Origin: Aplidium turbinatum
Lineage: Eukaryota; Chordata; Ascidiacea; Aplousobranchia; Polyclinidae
Direction of reading: 5' to 3'
NCBI GenBank assembly: GCA_918807975.1
Contig: OU964918.1
Coordinates: 26,520,477 to 26,584,476 of the forward strand
DNA: 64,000 nucleotides
The position numbers were made by a program, and so were the translations under genes. The notes beneath the pieces were generated by a model. The model did not search any database, was not told the DNA's origin, and was given only the letters and a program-made list of their open reading frames with translations. Of the stretch, positions 43,401-54,719 are shown piece after piece; within the stretch, counting starts at the first letter, position 1; the number at the start of each line of letters is the position of its first letter.

Positions 43401-46400
43401 AGAATGAATGAGTCGCAAATAAATGCTATTGCGTAATGAATGGTTGCAGGTAGTATGATTTGGTTTCCTTTATCAAACCTGATTATGAAATAACTGTGCT
43501 TGGTGTCCAACTTCTGGTTGATTGGTATGTAATGCATGGACACTTCCTTCCAGTCTAGGGAGCGGCTGATCTTGTTCAAGTTTGATTAAAACCTTTAAAT
43601 GGAAAAAAGATAAGGTTTGGATGGAAGTTGACAATCTTGAAGTTGGAAGTTAATATCTCATACACATCGACATACCTTTTGAGGAGTCACAGGGAAGTAG
43701 TCCAAGATGGCACCACTTGGAGAAAGGCAGTTCCTTCATTATTATCAATTTGCAATTATCTCCAATTTGTGTACGATGCTAACCGCGGCAGTAGTGACGA
43801 AAAAAATCATCATCATCAAGCTCCTTCCTCTCGTCGAGGGTTGGAGGCAATGAGGCGCTGCATTTTCTGCTGCAGTTTTGTAATTAAGCCATGACGAGTC
43901 TTCAATATCATTAGTCCAAATTCTTGGTGGTCTGCCCCTATTTCGTTTGCCGTTCATTTTTCCTTCTAGTAGTTGTCTTTGAATAGAATTATTGCGAATC
44001 ATATGGCCAAAATATTTCAATTTTCTTGATTTAATTGTTTGTAGAATTTCCATGTTGGTTTGTATTCTAGAATCTAGATAGTACATCTTTGTTTGTGATT
44101 TTATCCTTGGGGAACCATGAAATTTTAAGCATTCTTCTATAAACCACATTTCAAAAGTCTCAAGTCGTTTAACCATTTGTGATGACAGTGTCCATGTTTC
44201 TGCATTGTAAAGTAGTCCATATATAGCATTTCATAATTCGTTTTCGAGTGTTGATGTTAATTTTGCGTGTTGTTAATGTCTTTTTCATTTTTACGAAGTT
44301 GTTTCTTGCTATTTCTATTCGTTTCAATATTTCCGTATCGCATCTGCCATCTTCAGTTATTGTGTGTCCCAGATAGGTAAAGCTTTTGACTTGCTCGACC
44401 ACCATTCCGTCAATAGTAATATTTAAACTTAATAGGCCTACATATTCTTTTCTTGTAATAATCATCGTTTTCGTCTTGTTTGTGTTGATTTTCATGTGAT
44501 ATTCCTTTCCAGTATGGTTTACTTTTTTTATGATTGTTTGGAGAGCTTCTGCTGATTCTGCCAATAAAACAGTATCGTATGCATACCGTAGGTTGGATAT
44601 ATTCATACCTCCTAAGCTGATACCCTCCATTCCACCTATCTGTCTGAAAATCATTTCAGTATACAGGTTGAATAGACATGGAGATAGTATAGCTTACATC
44701 CCTGGCAAACTCCACGTTTTATGTCCATTGCACCAGATAAATTATCTTCCATCTGAATGTAGGGGAGAGTGGGGCACAATTGGACAAAAAATAGTAAAAT
44801 AGAAGTCCCGTCTGTATTAAAAGTCTAACAAAATCTAACTTTTGCACCATAACAAAGTATCACACTGTTAACAAAATGAGACAGTGAAACAACACTTAGG
44901 CAATGCATATTAAATACTACAGTCAATTGAAAAAAATATTGTTTTTGTCCAATTGTGCCCCGGTAATGGGCACAATTGGACATTTGCAAATATTATCAAT
45001 GGTTTAAAAACAACAGTTTAAACCAACACAAAAGTAATCAAGAAACTGACAAGGACTCTAATAAATAGATTTTACTTGTTTATTGCAGTAAAATCAGGGA
45101 CGTTGCCACGGGGGAGGGGGGTCTTGGAAAAGCAATTTTACCCCCCCCCCTAAAATTTTATCTTGTCTCCCAAAATTTTTATTTTTAATGTTATTACAAC
45201 GTTTAAATGACATTGCGTTGCATGAGACCATGCAATATTAAAAGAACTACTTTTACAGTATGATCTACCATGTGTGTTGCTGTCCAATTGTACCCCAAAA
45301 TTTGTGTCCAATTGTGCCCCACACACCAACATCGATTTAAAGTTGGGCAGGGACAACCTGTTCTAAAAGTCAGGTCAAAGCAAAAGTAATAAAAAGATAC
45401 TTTACTGTATATGGCTTGAACAGAAAAAGAAAAAATCTAAAAATCTTTACTTTACATAAAAAAATTACGATTAAAACAAAATCCGCTAAAAATACTATAC
45501 AGGTGCTAAAAGACTTCCCACCGCCAAACTCAATACACGACCAACACAAACTCTTAGAATTTTCATAGTACAACGACTAATGTGAAACTAATTTTTTGCC
45601 AAGGCAGGGACTTCCAGAGTTTCCAATTTTTGCTATAAAATGCGATGTCCAATTGTACCTCAAGTCCAATTGTGCCCCACTCTCCCCTACGCCTTTTGCG
45701 TCCAATATAGATTAGCTATCAGTCGCTGATCTTTTCCATTTAAACCTATATCAGCCAAACATTGCATCAATTTTTCGTGTTTAACTCTGTCAAAGGCCTT
45801 TTCATAGTCTATAAAGCAGGTATAAACATCTTTATTGATTTGATTGTAACGTTCACATATAGTTCTCATATTGAAAATTCCTTCCCGTGTTCCCTTTTCC
45901 AGGCATAAAACGACTTTGAGTTTCATTAATTTCATTTTCGATGATTTTTCTATTTCTTCTGAGAACAACTCTCAGCAAAATTTTTAGTATATGATTCATC
46001 AGACTAAGGGTTCTAAATTCTGTACACTGTGTGGCTTTTGGCTTCTTTGGCAGTTTGACAAGAATGGATTCATTCATTTCTAGTGGTATGTGGCCATTCG
46101 TGTAGATGTTATTACATAAGTCATAGATATGTTTCAGTCCTTCACAATTCAGAGCTCTTATCATTTCCGTTGTTATTTGATCTTTACCAGGAGCTTTATG
46201 GCTTTTCAATTCATTTATGGCTTCATCAAATTCAGATTCCAGTATGGGTTCACCTTCTTCATTGTTAATAGCAGGAATATTTCCTCTCTCATCTCCATAG
46301 CCTATAGGTCGCTAATATAAGCTACTCTTCCCATCTTCACGTCGCCAGATCTCGCTCAAAAATCATTTTTCCGTCTTTATTTTTGATGCAATTGTTTTGT

Positions 46401-49400
46401 CTTCCTTTAAATTTTTATTACCAGTCATTTCTTTAACTTTTTGATGCATATCCCGTGACTTGTGCGTATAGTATCTAATTGTTCTACTGTATAGTTTCAC
46501 ACTGTTCATCCCACCACTTTTGTTTTGCTGTTTTGACACTTATGATTTATTTCTTTATGTAGCTTAAAATAGCCTACTGGATGTTATTGTCTTTGTTTCT
46601 TTTTCTTTCTACCATCAATCTAGAATCTCTTAATTCATCCATGGTTGCTTAGAGGCTTTTTTCTTTTGTTTTAAAACTTTTTTGCTTGCTTCATTCAAGT
46701 TCTTCTGTATTTCATGCCATTGGTTTTCAATCATGTTCTCAGTGTCGCCTTATCGTGGTCCAGATTCGTTGTTCAGTAGGGCAAATTTGTTGTTCACCAA
46801 AAGATTGTACTGTCGTTTCGTTTTTTCAATTGTAAGTTGATTCATATCTAACTGTTCCAAAATGGGGTTTCGTTTCGTTTTTTTCAGTTTTATTTGCACC
46901 TTTACAACAACTGGATTATGATCAGAGTTTATTTCAGCTCCTGGATACGTTTTGGCTTGTTTTATTGAGTTCTTGAATCTTTGATTTATCATAATGAAGT
47001 CAATTTGGTTACGATATTGATCTCCAGAGCTATGCCATGTGTGTAATCGTCTGGGTGGTTGTTAAAACAAAGGTTTGCTATTATCAGCTGATTGAGTTTG
47101 CAAAATTCCAATAGTCGTCTTCATCGTTGGTTCATTTCCCTCAAACCATAATGTCCTGTTACTGGAAATTCATATTGGTTTCAAACTTTCGCATTCCAGT
47201 CTCCCATTATGAACGTAATTTCATTCCTTTTGGTATACGATAAAACATTGTTTATATTGTCATAGAATTTTTCTATTTCTTTATCTGTATGATCTTGTGT
47301 TGGTGCATATGCCTGTATGACATTTATGTTGAAAGGGGTTCCTTGCAGTTTCATCATTATAATTCTGTTGGACATAGGCCAATATCCCATCATTACAGAT
47401 GCCACGCTTTTCTTGATTAGATTTCCCACTCCATGCATGTGGTTACATCCGCCTGAATAGATCATTACGAAACAATCATCTGCTATTTTGCCATTATCTT
47501 TCCAGCGTGTTTCACTAGTTCCCATAATATCAATACCCATTGCTTTCATCTCCTGTTTTAAATTGTCATAACGCCCTATAGTATGCAATGTTCGTACATT
47601 CCATGTTGCTAGTTTGAGCATCTTTCCTCTAGTTATCAGACAGCTTCCGTCAGGCTCATGCCGTCCATAGGGCTTTGGGCATGTGCCGTCATCATATTTG
47701 TCCATACTGGTAGATGGAGATGCTCCTTCCCTGTAGCAATTGAAGGATCTCTGCAGGGGTCACGGATCCATCCTTATATCTCACTTCATTGTTACTGACG
47801 TTCATTGTAGACTACAGATAAAAATACTCGATGAGGCTCCAATCTCTTTCGAGGTGACTGGCCGTCACTCGCTTTGTCAAGAGTACGCCCTAGCGAGCCA
47901 CATCGCTTTGCTGTTACGCCCTTAGAGCCATTGACCTGATTAATGAGTTCATTTGCCTCTCCAGCCGATCCAGTCTTCATGCACTTCAGGGATTGACTTC
48001 CCAATAAAACATGCCAAACCCAAACCATTTAGACATGCACCTCACTTAGATTAGTCCGGCAGTCGAACCGTTACCAGGGTATGGCCGTTGGTGTGCATTA
48101 CCAACTACATGGAGCCATAAGTGAGACTTAGGATTTTAGTGGAGGACCAAAATTCTCTTCCCACATCAGGGATGTGCGACTGGCAGGAACAGAGATGCTA
48201 CCTCTCATGAAAGCCCCTACACCCGAAAAAATGAAACGAAAAAATCCAAGATTCAAGTTTGTGTACTGAGCCGTTCTATATTGATTGAGAAGTGGCGTTT
48301 GGTGTTTTAAAAATTTTGAAAAACATTTTAAAACTGAAAATGAAACATCAATCCCACGTACCGAACACAGAGCAATTTTGACAAACAGAATTTATCGATT
48401 CACTTCATAATAACACAATTTTGGTAAAGAGGTCACTTTCTTCAACCACAGACATATACAACCAAGCAATATTCATTTTCAGTGTAGATATGATAAGCAG
48501 TTATTTTTTTGTTACTTGATAAGGGCTAACGTGTGTATGGCCGAAAACGTCTGTAGCTTATAGTTTATGTTCAATTTTAATGGATTATGTTAAATGCCGT
48601 GTGGTCACTTCATAATAGGCCTACATTGTGACGAGCTTTTTATCACCAACGAATCAAAAGCACTCGCACAACTTAAATTGTCCTTGTGGAACGATAGCCT
48701 ACAGGTCAAGTTTCTAGTGCTTGTTGAAACATTCTTGTACAAGAATTGCATGCGAAACAACATGATGATTTTGTCGTCTCACCATTTAATTAGGAGAACT
48801 GTTTGCAACATTTCTCAAATGGAAACCGATGTTTGTAAATTATACTGAGAATTGTTTTCGGCTATTTTCATATTTATTCGGTACCGTAGTCTGAAACTTT
48901 CTATTTATTCAATAAAGTGACGTTTTGTTGGCGTTTAGACTCGATTATTTTAATAAATTATCGCGATCATTGCTGTAGTAGTGTAGTTGCTAACGCATGG
49001 TACGTAGTGGTCAGCAGCTGTGATTCGAATGAAGATGTGACTATACTGTACTAGTTGCAGAAATAATGACTATACGTGACATGTTATGTTGGAGTAATTC
49101 CATTTTTATCATAGCTGGCAATTTACCCTACTAAAGTGAAAGGCTTGTGCGTGCTGGTTTGAAGCAACTTTGACTGAAGCAAAAGTTTTTTTTCTTCTGT
49201 TGTGTGCTGTATAGTGTAGCTACTGTTGGCGTATTGAAGAGCTAAACTGGTGTAATGAAGTACTTTCAAAGCAAATCCATAGCACTTTTTGCAACAATAT
49301 CATTGAGCTTACCAGCGATTATTGTCATTCATTTATTGCCTTCTCCAAATTGATAAATTGGTTTCACTTTCACTAACATATTATCATGTAATCTGCAGTC

Positions 49401-52400
49401 CATGCGTACGATGCGCACTGTTAGATGCCGACTTACTGAACCAGCCACATGGATCATGCTTCTCACCCGTACTATTTAACATCTACATTAGTGACATGCC
49501 AAAAACTACGTCACGCCAGTATGGCTATGCTGATGATCTGGCACTTCTCTATTCTGACAAGTGCTGGCACTCACAGACGATGTCGCCCAAGGGCCAAATC
49601 GCAGACTAAGGTTGAGGAGGTTAAAATTGAGCCTGGCAAAGACTACCGTCACCTTTTCCCCTGTGCAACATGGGATCGACGCGCCAGTTATCGGTTTTTC
49701 TTAGTGGAAACTTCCGAAGAGTGAAGCTCGATTGGCAATTGACCTATAAACAACACGCTAAAGCCCTCCACGCTAAGCCATCAGCACGCAACAACTTGCT
49801 GAGATGCTTAGCTGGAACATCCTGGGGTGCTAGTACCTCCACACTTCGTACAAGTGCTTTTGCACTTGTTTACAACACCTCCGAATATGCTTTCCCCGCT
49901 TGGTGCCGCAACGCACAAACTAGCAAAATTGACACAGCCCTCACCATCACCATGAGAACAATCGCCGGTTGCCTGCTTCCAACTCCCACAGACTTTCTGT
50001 CGGTACTAATTAGGCATTGCTCCAACTAGACTGCGTAGGGAAAATCACGTACATACGCTTGTTTTACAACCTATATCAAGGGATGACCATCTCAACCAGA
50101 GGGTCCTAAAATCGCACCTTTAAAAGCCCCAGCGTTTGAAATCTCGACGCCCTTTTCCCCGCCATGCTGTAGCTATCTGCAACTCCAACTTCCACATTTC
50201 CGAAATTTGGAATAGTGATGTAGGCCTATCTGTACAAGTGTACATACTGTTAAAATTTGAGATTGTATAATCAATCATACGCAAAGTTACAAGACTGTAC
50301 AAGTGTACAATAATGTCAAATCTTTTTAAACACCCTGCACTACGTCTGCAAAGAAATCTCGAATTTACTGCAGAGTTTTCAAAACTTTCTTCAACATCGG
50401 CTTCTATAATAATTTTTGGCATTGACCCCCTCTCATTAACATTGTGATAATCTTTGCTTCGGCGAGGTTCCAACTTGTTTTTTTTATCCGGCTTTCTCCT
50501 GATTCCTCTCTGAAACAAATTTTCACTCAGGAATGGTTTGGTTGGTTTTGAGTCTTTATCCTTGGACTGACAAAGCCTTCATAGGTTATTTCAAGTAGAT
50601 TTGCATTCTTGAGGCTTTTGCCGCAGGCTGGTTACCGAGATTGACAGAGTAAAGTTTCCGATTGTTGAAGTCTTGTTGCCGGGGAATTATTCCATCCATT
50701 AGGTGTCGCTGAATGGAGAGCAATCCTTAGAATGCGTTGCCCAAACGTACACCTCGAAAATCCACCAAACGCCGCTTGATCTTGAAGCTTCTTCGTCCAC
50801 GAAGTCACGCGCTAACCAACTGAGCTTTCGGGGCGATTAAATACAGCTATATTTACCAAATAAGTTCACTCGATTAAATAGTCCTTTCTTATTGAGCCAA
50901 GTGACTCCCGTTTGAAAACCACTGAGTAAACTCGTTCTTTTCATGCTTTTTTCCCCGCGCTTTTTGAAGTTAAGCAGCAAAGTTTTCGCTCTTCAAGTCG
51001 TAATCTAAAAACTGTATTCGTGATAAATTTAGACCTGGAGAAAAACTAAGTTTAGTAAAATGAAGAAGATAATTCGATTGTGAACGGTTTAATACCAAGA
51101 TTTTCAAAATTGATCAAGAACTCAGAGAGAAATTACATCCTAATAACAGTATCAAGAATCCAAGCTTGCGGTTGCCGTAAACCAGGACAAAAGAATTTCG
51201 TTTTCACAGAAGACAATAGAAGTAGGCTGTCAAAATATGGAAAAAAAAGTTGCCGGTTCTGGACTGAAATGTGATTATAATTATGTCATTAAAATACAAC
51301 TTTAAATTGTGCAAACTAGTTATTTTGGTCATCAAATTGTTCATAAAATTATCATTTGACTGGTAGCCTAACTTTATTTAACTTGTTTTTAAATACTTTT
51401 TATTTCATTTTTACCACTTTAACGGCAGCTTTGGTGAAATAATAATTGCATTTAAATCGCCAAAAATTGATTAGGCCTACACTTATAACTTTTGTAAAAC
51501 CTTTGAAAATTGAAACTGGAATTGATTGATCAAAGTTTATTTCAACAGAAGCAGTATGTCTGTATTTTATTATATGTAATTATATCCAGAGATGTACGTA
51601 TACGCCGTAGACTTGCGGCGTAGACTTTTTGTTTACGCTAACGCTTGCGGCCACATTTTTTGGATTGTTGTCGCTTGAGGCTACGCCGTAACGTTTTTGC
51701 GGTTTTTTAGCGCATAGCGTCAACGCATGCTTTTTAATGTCTTGGCTGTTGTTTACATTTTCTTTTATCAAACTTTCCAAATTTTGAATAAGTTGAAAGA
51801 ATGTTTTCAATGGGCAAAGACATATTGAAACCAAAACGCAGCAAAATGTCAGATGAACACTTTCAGATGCTTGTGTTTCTTCGTGGAAATTCAAAATAAA
51901 ACTTGTTTGTTTCGAGTGGTTTATACCGTGTGAATGTTTGGCACCTAGCAAACAAAATGAGTTTACGCTAGTGTATGCGCTGACGCTGACGCCGCCAACT
52001 TTTTTTACAAGTTACGTTGACGCATACGGCGTATGGTTTTTCGAACGTTTGCGTTTCCGCTGACGGCATCAATATTTTTTGTATGCGCGTACATCACTGA
52101 TTATATCTCTATTTTTATTTACTTTTTGTCACTTGTCACTTTTTAAAATTCTTTTATAGGTTATATTGTCCATTTAAACTGTCTTTGTTGCACTTGCAAG
52201 TGTTGATTGTAGGCCTATTTTTACAAAATATGACGAGATAAAAATTTTATTTGTTCTCTTTCTGTTCTTGGTTTGGTGGTGTTTTCCAAACCGTGTTTTA
52301 TTGATGTATATTTTAAACCAATTGATGGCCATTTGCTACCTAACATCACTGCTAAAGGTTATAACATTTTGAATGTTCCCAGATCTCAAGGAAAGCGTGG

Positions 52401-54113
52401 TGGTGGTTTCTTGTACCTTGAAATGTGGATAGAAGGTTCTTGTCGCATTATTTAAAACAAAACGCCTTTTCAAGTAATGGAAATGAAGATGTTCAGCAGG
52501 TTTCAACCAAACTAACTTTTCACTGCGTCCTTGTAGGTGGCGGTTCAGACATGTACCTAGTTCCAGGGACGGGCTTCATGTCAATCGGAGGGGGTGCCTC
52601 CCAAGGCCTTGCCAGGGCCGGTCTAAAAGAACACGTAAACGATCCAGTTTGTGTCACTGAGGTGAGTTCAATCTATCTCGAATATTCATTCTCCTCATCA
52701 AACAAATCACCTCACCACTAGTAGCTCTTATCTAATCGTCGCTAAGTTTGTACAACTTGAGATTGTTGTGGCGAGTTAGTCTGCATTTAATTCATTATTT
52801 TGAGAAACTTATCAATCTATTAACTTTCCACAAAAGCCATGACAAAAGTTTGGTGGGTAGTTAAATAGGGGCAAAGTGAAAGAGAATAAATGTTTTTTTA
52901 CTCAAGTTAAAAGGCTTATTTTATTGTATAATGTCCATGGAAAAATGTTTAATCAGCTTTATGATAAGCTGCTTTGTTGAGATCTTAGCAACGGTGAGAC
53001 TGCATGAGTTTGGTATGCAGCAAAATGACGCTGTCGGATACTTGGAGTACAATAACAATATTTATTGTTTACGGATTACGGTAAAATATACAACATGTGC
53101 ACACCAACAACTAACAAGGTTTACGGCAGTGGTTCTCAACCTTTTTGTCTTGGTTCAAATGGAAATTGAAAGAAACATCATTTGTTAATTCAGAGTTCGC
53201 AACGGTTGGCTTAAAAGTAGTGATATTAAAGAAGTCGGATTTTTACGTCGCTTTAACGTTTCGTTATTCGGTATAAGCAACTGCAAGCACTTTTGGCCCG
53301 GACGTTGTTTATAGGAAGCGTGAGGCGTTTATAAAGGAAACTGGGTTTCAATTATTTAACATGTTTAGACTAAGAATTTATGAAAATGTGAAGCAGACTG
53401 TTTAGCTTCGACTATTGTTGGCTGGAACAGGAACATCATTGCATTTGTGTATTATATGCTATTTCTATCTAGCACAGAGTTTAAATGTTACACACAAGAA
53501 AAAGGATTAGGATTACAGTATAATGTTTTCAGCTTTCATAAACCTTCATCGGGAGGTCCAGCTTTGTAATAAACGTTACACTTGGAAAAATGATCTGTAG
53601 GATACCCTATGCTAACAATTATTGTAAGGTAAATAGTATTCTTAAAATCGAACAATGCAAGTCGACGTCATCAAAGTTAAAATTAAACGTTTACCGTTTG
53701 TACGTCAAATGGCAAACGTTTAATTTTAACGTTGTGCTTGATCAGATAGAGACCTTGGCGATAATGGTCTTCCAAGGCTCTTTGTTATTTGACATTTGTA
53801 TAAAAACATTAAATTCACAATTTAAAACCTATACTTTTAGTTAAAGGTAGGGGCTACTGTAAGTTTAACGCATTATCGTTATTTTTCTTTGGTAAAGAGT
53901 TGAATTGATGTAACAGTTTTGTTACAGATAAGTTTCATGCTGGGAGTGACACCCGTGCCCGAGAAGATGCCCCCTGCTTTTACCTGGATATTCAATCAGG
54001 ACGCCGGGGATGCCATCACTTTGGCAATCCTGAAAAGGGCGGGAAGAGGGAAAACGAGTGTTGTGACTTCACTAGAAGATCTGAAAACTTTGGCACAAAA
54101 TGGTGTCTTGTGA
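37453..54113 (+). CDS. Short-chain dehydrogenase/reductase-like protein without catalytic Tyr/Lys, four exons, 248 aa
   Basis: Coding exons 37,453-37,683, 40,154-40,358, 52,537-52,661 and 53,928-54,113 join in phases 0, 1, 0 through donors GAG|GTGAGA, ACGG|GTAATT and GAG|GTGAGT and acceptors ATTACAG, CCTTGTAG and GTTACAG. The length is that of a classical SDR. Residues 8-21 (VALVLGGAGNVGSG) form the nucleotide-binding loop, G13-x-x-G16-x-x-G19, and SRD at 38-40 after strand 2 would suit NADP(H). Residues 134-173 run GSFTFVTG then MSIGGGASQGLARA, which aligns to the active-site strand and helix of SDRs with Met160 in place of the catalytic Tyr and Gly164 in place of Lys. It probably binds a dinucleotide and may act as a sensor or scaffold, or use unusual chemistry. 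It is the only other coherent host gene here. Exon 1 could have an upstream untranslated partner. Confidence 0.85.
38588..38660 (-). repeat. tRNA-like remnant
   Basis: On the minus strand GTGAGAGCGCTGGTAAGAC resembles an A-box arm and GTCGGTTCGACACC a B box with a TPsiC-like hairpin. The acceptor stem does not pair well, so a SINE head or tRNA pseudogene in SDR intron 1. Confidence 0.45.
39494..40079. mobile_element. hAT-like MITE with exact 8-bp target duplication in SDR intron 1
   Basis: The ends CAGACTTGGGCAACTACA and GTTGTCGAAGTCTG are inverted, followed inward on both sides by an ATTCTAGTTGTC-type sequence. The duplication GTCTTAGC is exact (39,486-39,493 and 40,080-40,087). The interior is full of the word TAATTCTAATCTAAT. 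It ends only 74 bp before SDR exon 2. Confidence 0.93.
40359..42066. other. SDR intron 2, left part, no gene recognised
   Basis: AT-rich intronic sequence. A weak tRNA-like A-box motif lies on the minus strand near 41,480-41,510 (GCGTAGTGGTTGAGAAC) without a B box. A short GAT repeat lies at about 41,930. Confidence 0.4.
42076..42340. mobile_element. Foldback MITE with telomere-like centre and exact 9-bp target duplication
   Basis: Inverted arms of about 115 bp are built from GGTCGACAGGACAATT, GGTCGACAGACAATT and GGTCGACAAGACAGTT blocks in the same order on each side, then ACGATTCATTTTAGGG. The centre is TTAGGGTTAGGGTTAG followed by TTAACTAACC and a run of CCCTAA units, head to head. CTTTAAAAC flanks both sides exactly (42,067-42,075 and 42,341-42,349). 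Nine-bp duplication with long terminal inverted repeats is the habit of Mutator-like elements. No coding sequence. Confidence 0.88.
42350..43796. other. SDR intron 2, no gene recognised
   Basis: AT-rich. It includes the word AAGTTATGGTTGTGACAAG near 43,272, shared with about 635. A minus-strand open block at 43,579-43,265 shows no recognised motif. Confidence 0.4.
43745..46209 (-). pseudogene. RTE-type LINE reverse transcriptase, interrupted
   Basis: Pieces in order: KAPGKDQITTEMI, ILVKLPKKPKA, TCFIDYEKAFDRVKHEKL (46,209-45,690), then after the MITE insertion NLRYAYDTVLLAES (the catalytic YADD has become YAYD), SFTYLGHTITEDGRCD, and a C-terminal GKRNRGRPPRIWTNDI block to about 43,870. It cannot make active enzyme. 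Confidence 0.88.
44762..45687. mobile_element. TA-flanked MITE (GGGGCACAATTGGAC type)
   Basis: Inverted ends GGGGAGAGTGGGGCACAATT and AATTGTGCCCCACTCTCCCC lie between TA dinucleotides (44,760-44,761 and 45,688-45,689). The word TCCAATTGTGCCCC or its complement recurs several times inside. The TA duplication suggests a Tc1/mariner-pogo transposase. A G-tract block at 45,095-45,150 may be another element scrap. Confidence 0.88.
47181..47705 (-). pseudogene. RTE-type LINE endonuclease domain
   Basis: A readable frame has LATWNVRTL at the N-terminus, DIMGTSETRW (with the catalytic Glu) and FIMGDWNAKV, which match the exonuclease-endonuclease-phosphatase fold of RTE/BovB-like LINEs. IQAYAPTQDH carries the conserved Tyr-Ala-Pro. 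The C-terminal SDH motif of the domain would lie near 46,930 (INSDHNPVVVK), separated by breaks. Confidence 0.88.
48236..49435. other. SDR intron 2, no gene; tRNA-like remnant near 48,975-49,035
   Basis: GGTACGTAGTGGTCAGCAGC followed by GTGATTCGAATGAAG resembles A and B boxes of a tRNA-derived SINE head. The remainder is AT-rich without recognised features. Confidence 0.35.
49436..50030 (+). mobile_element. Jockey-like LINE reverse transcriptase fragment, decayed
   Basis: FSPVLFNIYISDMPK and YGYADDLALLYSD (YADD intact), then after frame changes LTYKQHAKALHAKPSARNN, CLAGTSWGAST and AGCLLPTPTDF align in order with the LINE frame at 19,412-21,130. The copy is diverged, with deletions between the catalytic motif and the C-terminal part. 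Confidence 0.85.
50553..50836 (-). repeat. tRNA-derived SINE (GCCCCG-headed family), copy 2
   Basis: The minus-strand head CGCCCCGAAAGCTCAGTTGG and TTAGCGCGTGAC is a good tRNA 5' half with A box. The body shares GGGGAATTATTCCATCCA and CTGACAAAGCCTT with copy 1 at 29,851-30,203. It lies in SDR intron 2. Confidence 0.7.
50837..51578. other. SDR intron 2, no gene recognised
   Basis: AT-rich intronic sequence with no motif recognised. Confidence 0.4.
51587..52099 (+). mobile_element. hAT mini-element (GATGTACG type), copy 2
   Basis: Termini and subterminal sequence match the 33,487 copy. The duplication ATTATATC is exact (51,579-51,586 and 52,100-52,107). It also retains the transposase end: VERMFSMGKDILKPKRS and EHFQMLVFLRGN at about 51,793-51,895. 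It is inserted about 440 bp upstream of SDR exon 3. Confidence 0.93.
52662..53927. other. SDR intron 3
   Basis: A 1.27 kb GT-AG intron, AT-rich. It has an isolated hAT-like word GGCAGTGGTTCTCAACCTTT at about 53,124 without a partner. Confidence 0.6.
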
Positions 54114-54485
54114 GGAGCAAACCCATTTTGAAGACAGCCAAAACATACATTTTTTCAAGTTTTTGTATTTTAAAACATTATATTAACGAAACATAACGTT
54201 CTTTAAACGCCATAACAGTTTTAAAATATTTTGCAAGTCTGTTGTACTCAAAGACGATCTGTATGCATACGCTAACGAAACTATTCTACCTGGTGTAGCA
54301 CGAAGTGATGCTGGCTTTATTACACTTTTACATTTCTGATGTTTTAGTCTGCTTTTGATAAGTAAGTTGGTTGAAATTTTTATGAAATGTTGAAAAGTCA
54401 TTTTTTAATCATATCAAATTTACAATGATTTTTTTGTTGAAAAGTTTGCCAATGTATTTTTTTAAATTGCATTTTATATTTGCCG

Positions 54486-54491
54486 AATAAA
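54486..54491 (+). terminator. Poly(A) signal of the SDR gene
   Basis: AATAAA 373 bases past the stop codon, followed within 20 bases by TGATGCAG and then T-rich sequence. It is the first AATAAA on this strand after the stop at 54,113. Confidence 0.6.
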
Positions 54492-54719
54492 AGAGTCTGA
54501 TGCAGTCAGCCATTTTCTTGTAATCTATTGTTGTTTATCAAAGCTGAAAAACCAGCACGTTTGTGTGAATGAATTCTACCGCATGATCTATGTCTAGGCG
54601 ACTCCACGGTGCCTCTGGAACCGTCCATGATTGGACCGAGGTTTTATTTGGGGTTGATGTTCGCTAAAGATGCTGCACTTGTGGCAAAGTTCGGTTATGT
54701 TTCCTAGATTTTTCTATAG

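Larger units (their letters stand above)
43807..48235 (-). mobile_element. RTE-like LINE, near full length, split by a MITE
   Basis: The minus-strand order is a 5' leader (about 48,235-47,720), apurinic-type endonuclease (47,705-47,181), reverse transcriptase (about 46,400-43,900) and a 3' end in TGATGATGAT. Removing the 926-bp MITE at 44,762-45,687 leaves about 3.5 kb, the usual size of RTE elements. Flanks ACGAAAAAA at 43,797 and 48,236 look like a target duplication of about 10 bp. The coding region has several frameshifts and stops. It lies antisense in SDR intron 2. Confidence 0.85.

Noticed and set aside
52273-52721. Open frames around SDR exon 3 as separate genes
   Set aside because: Only the part between acceptor 52,536 and donor 52,662 continues the SDR; the rest is intronic.
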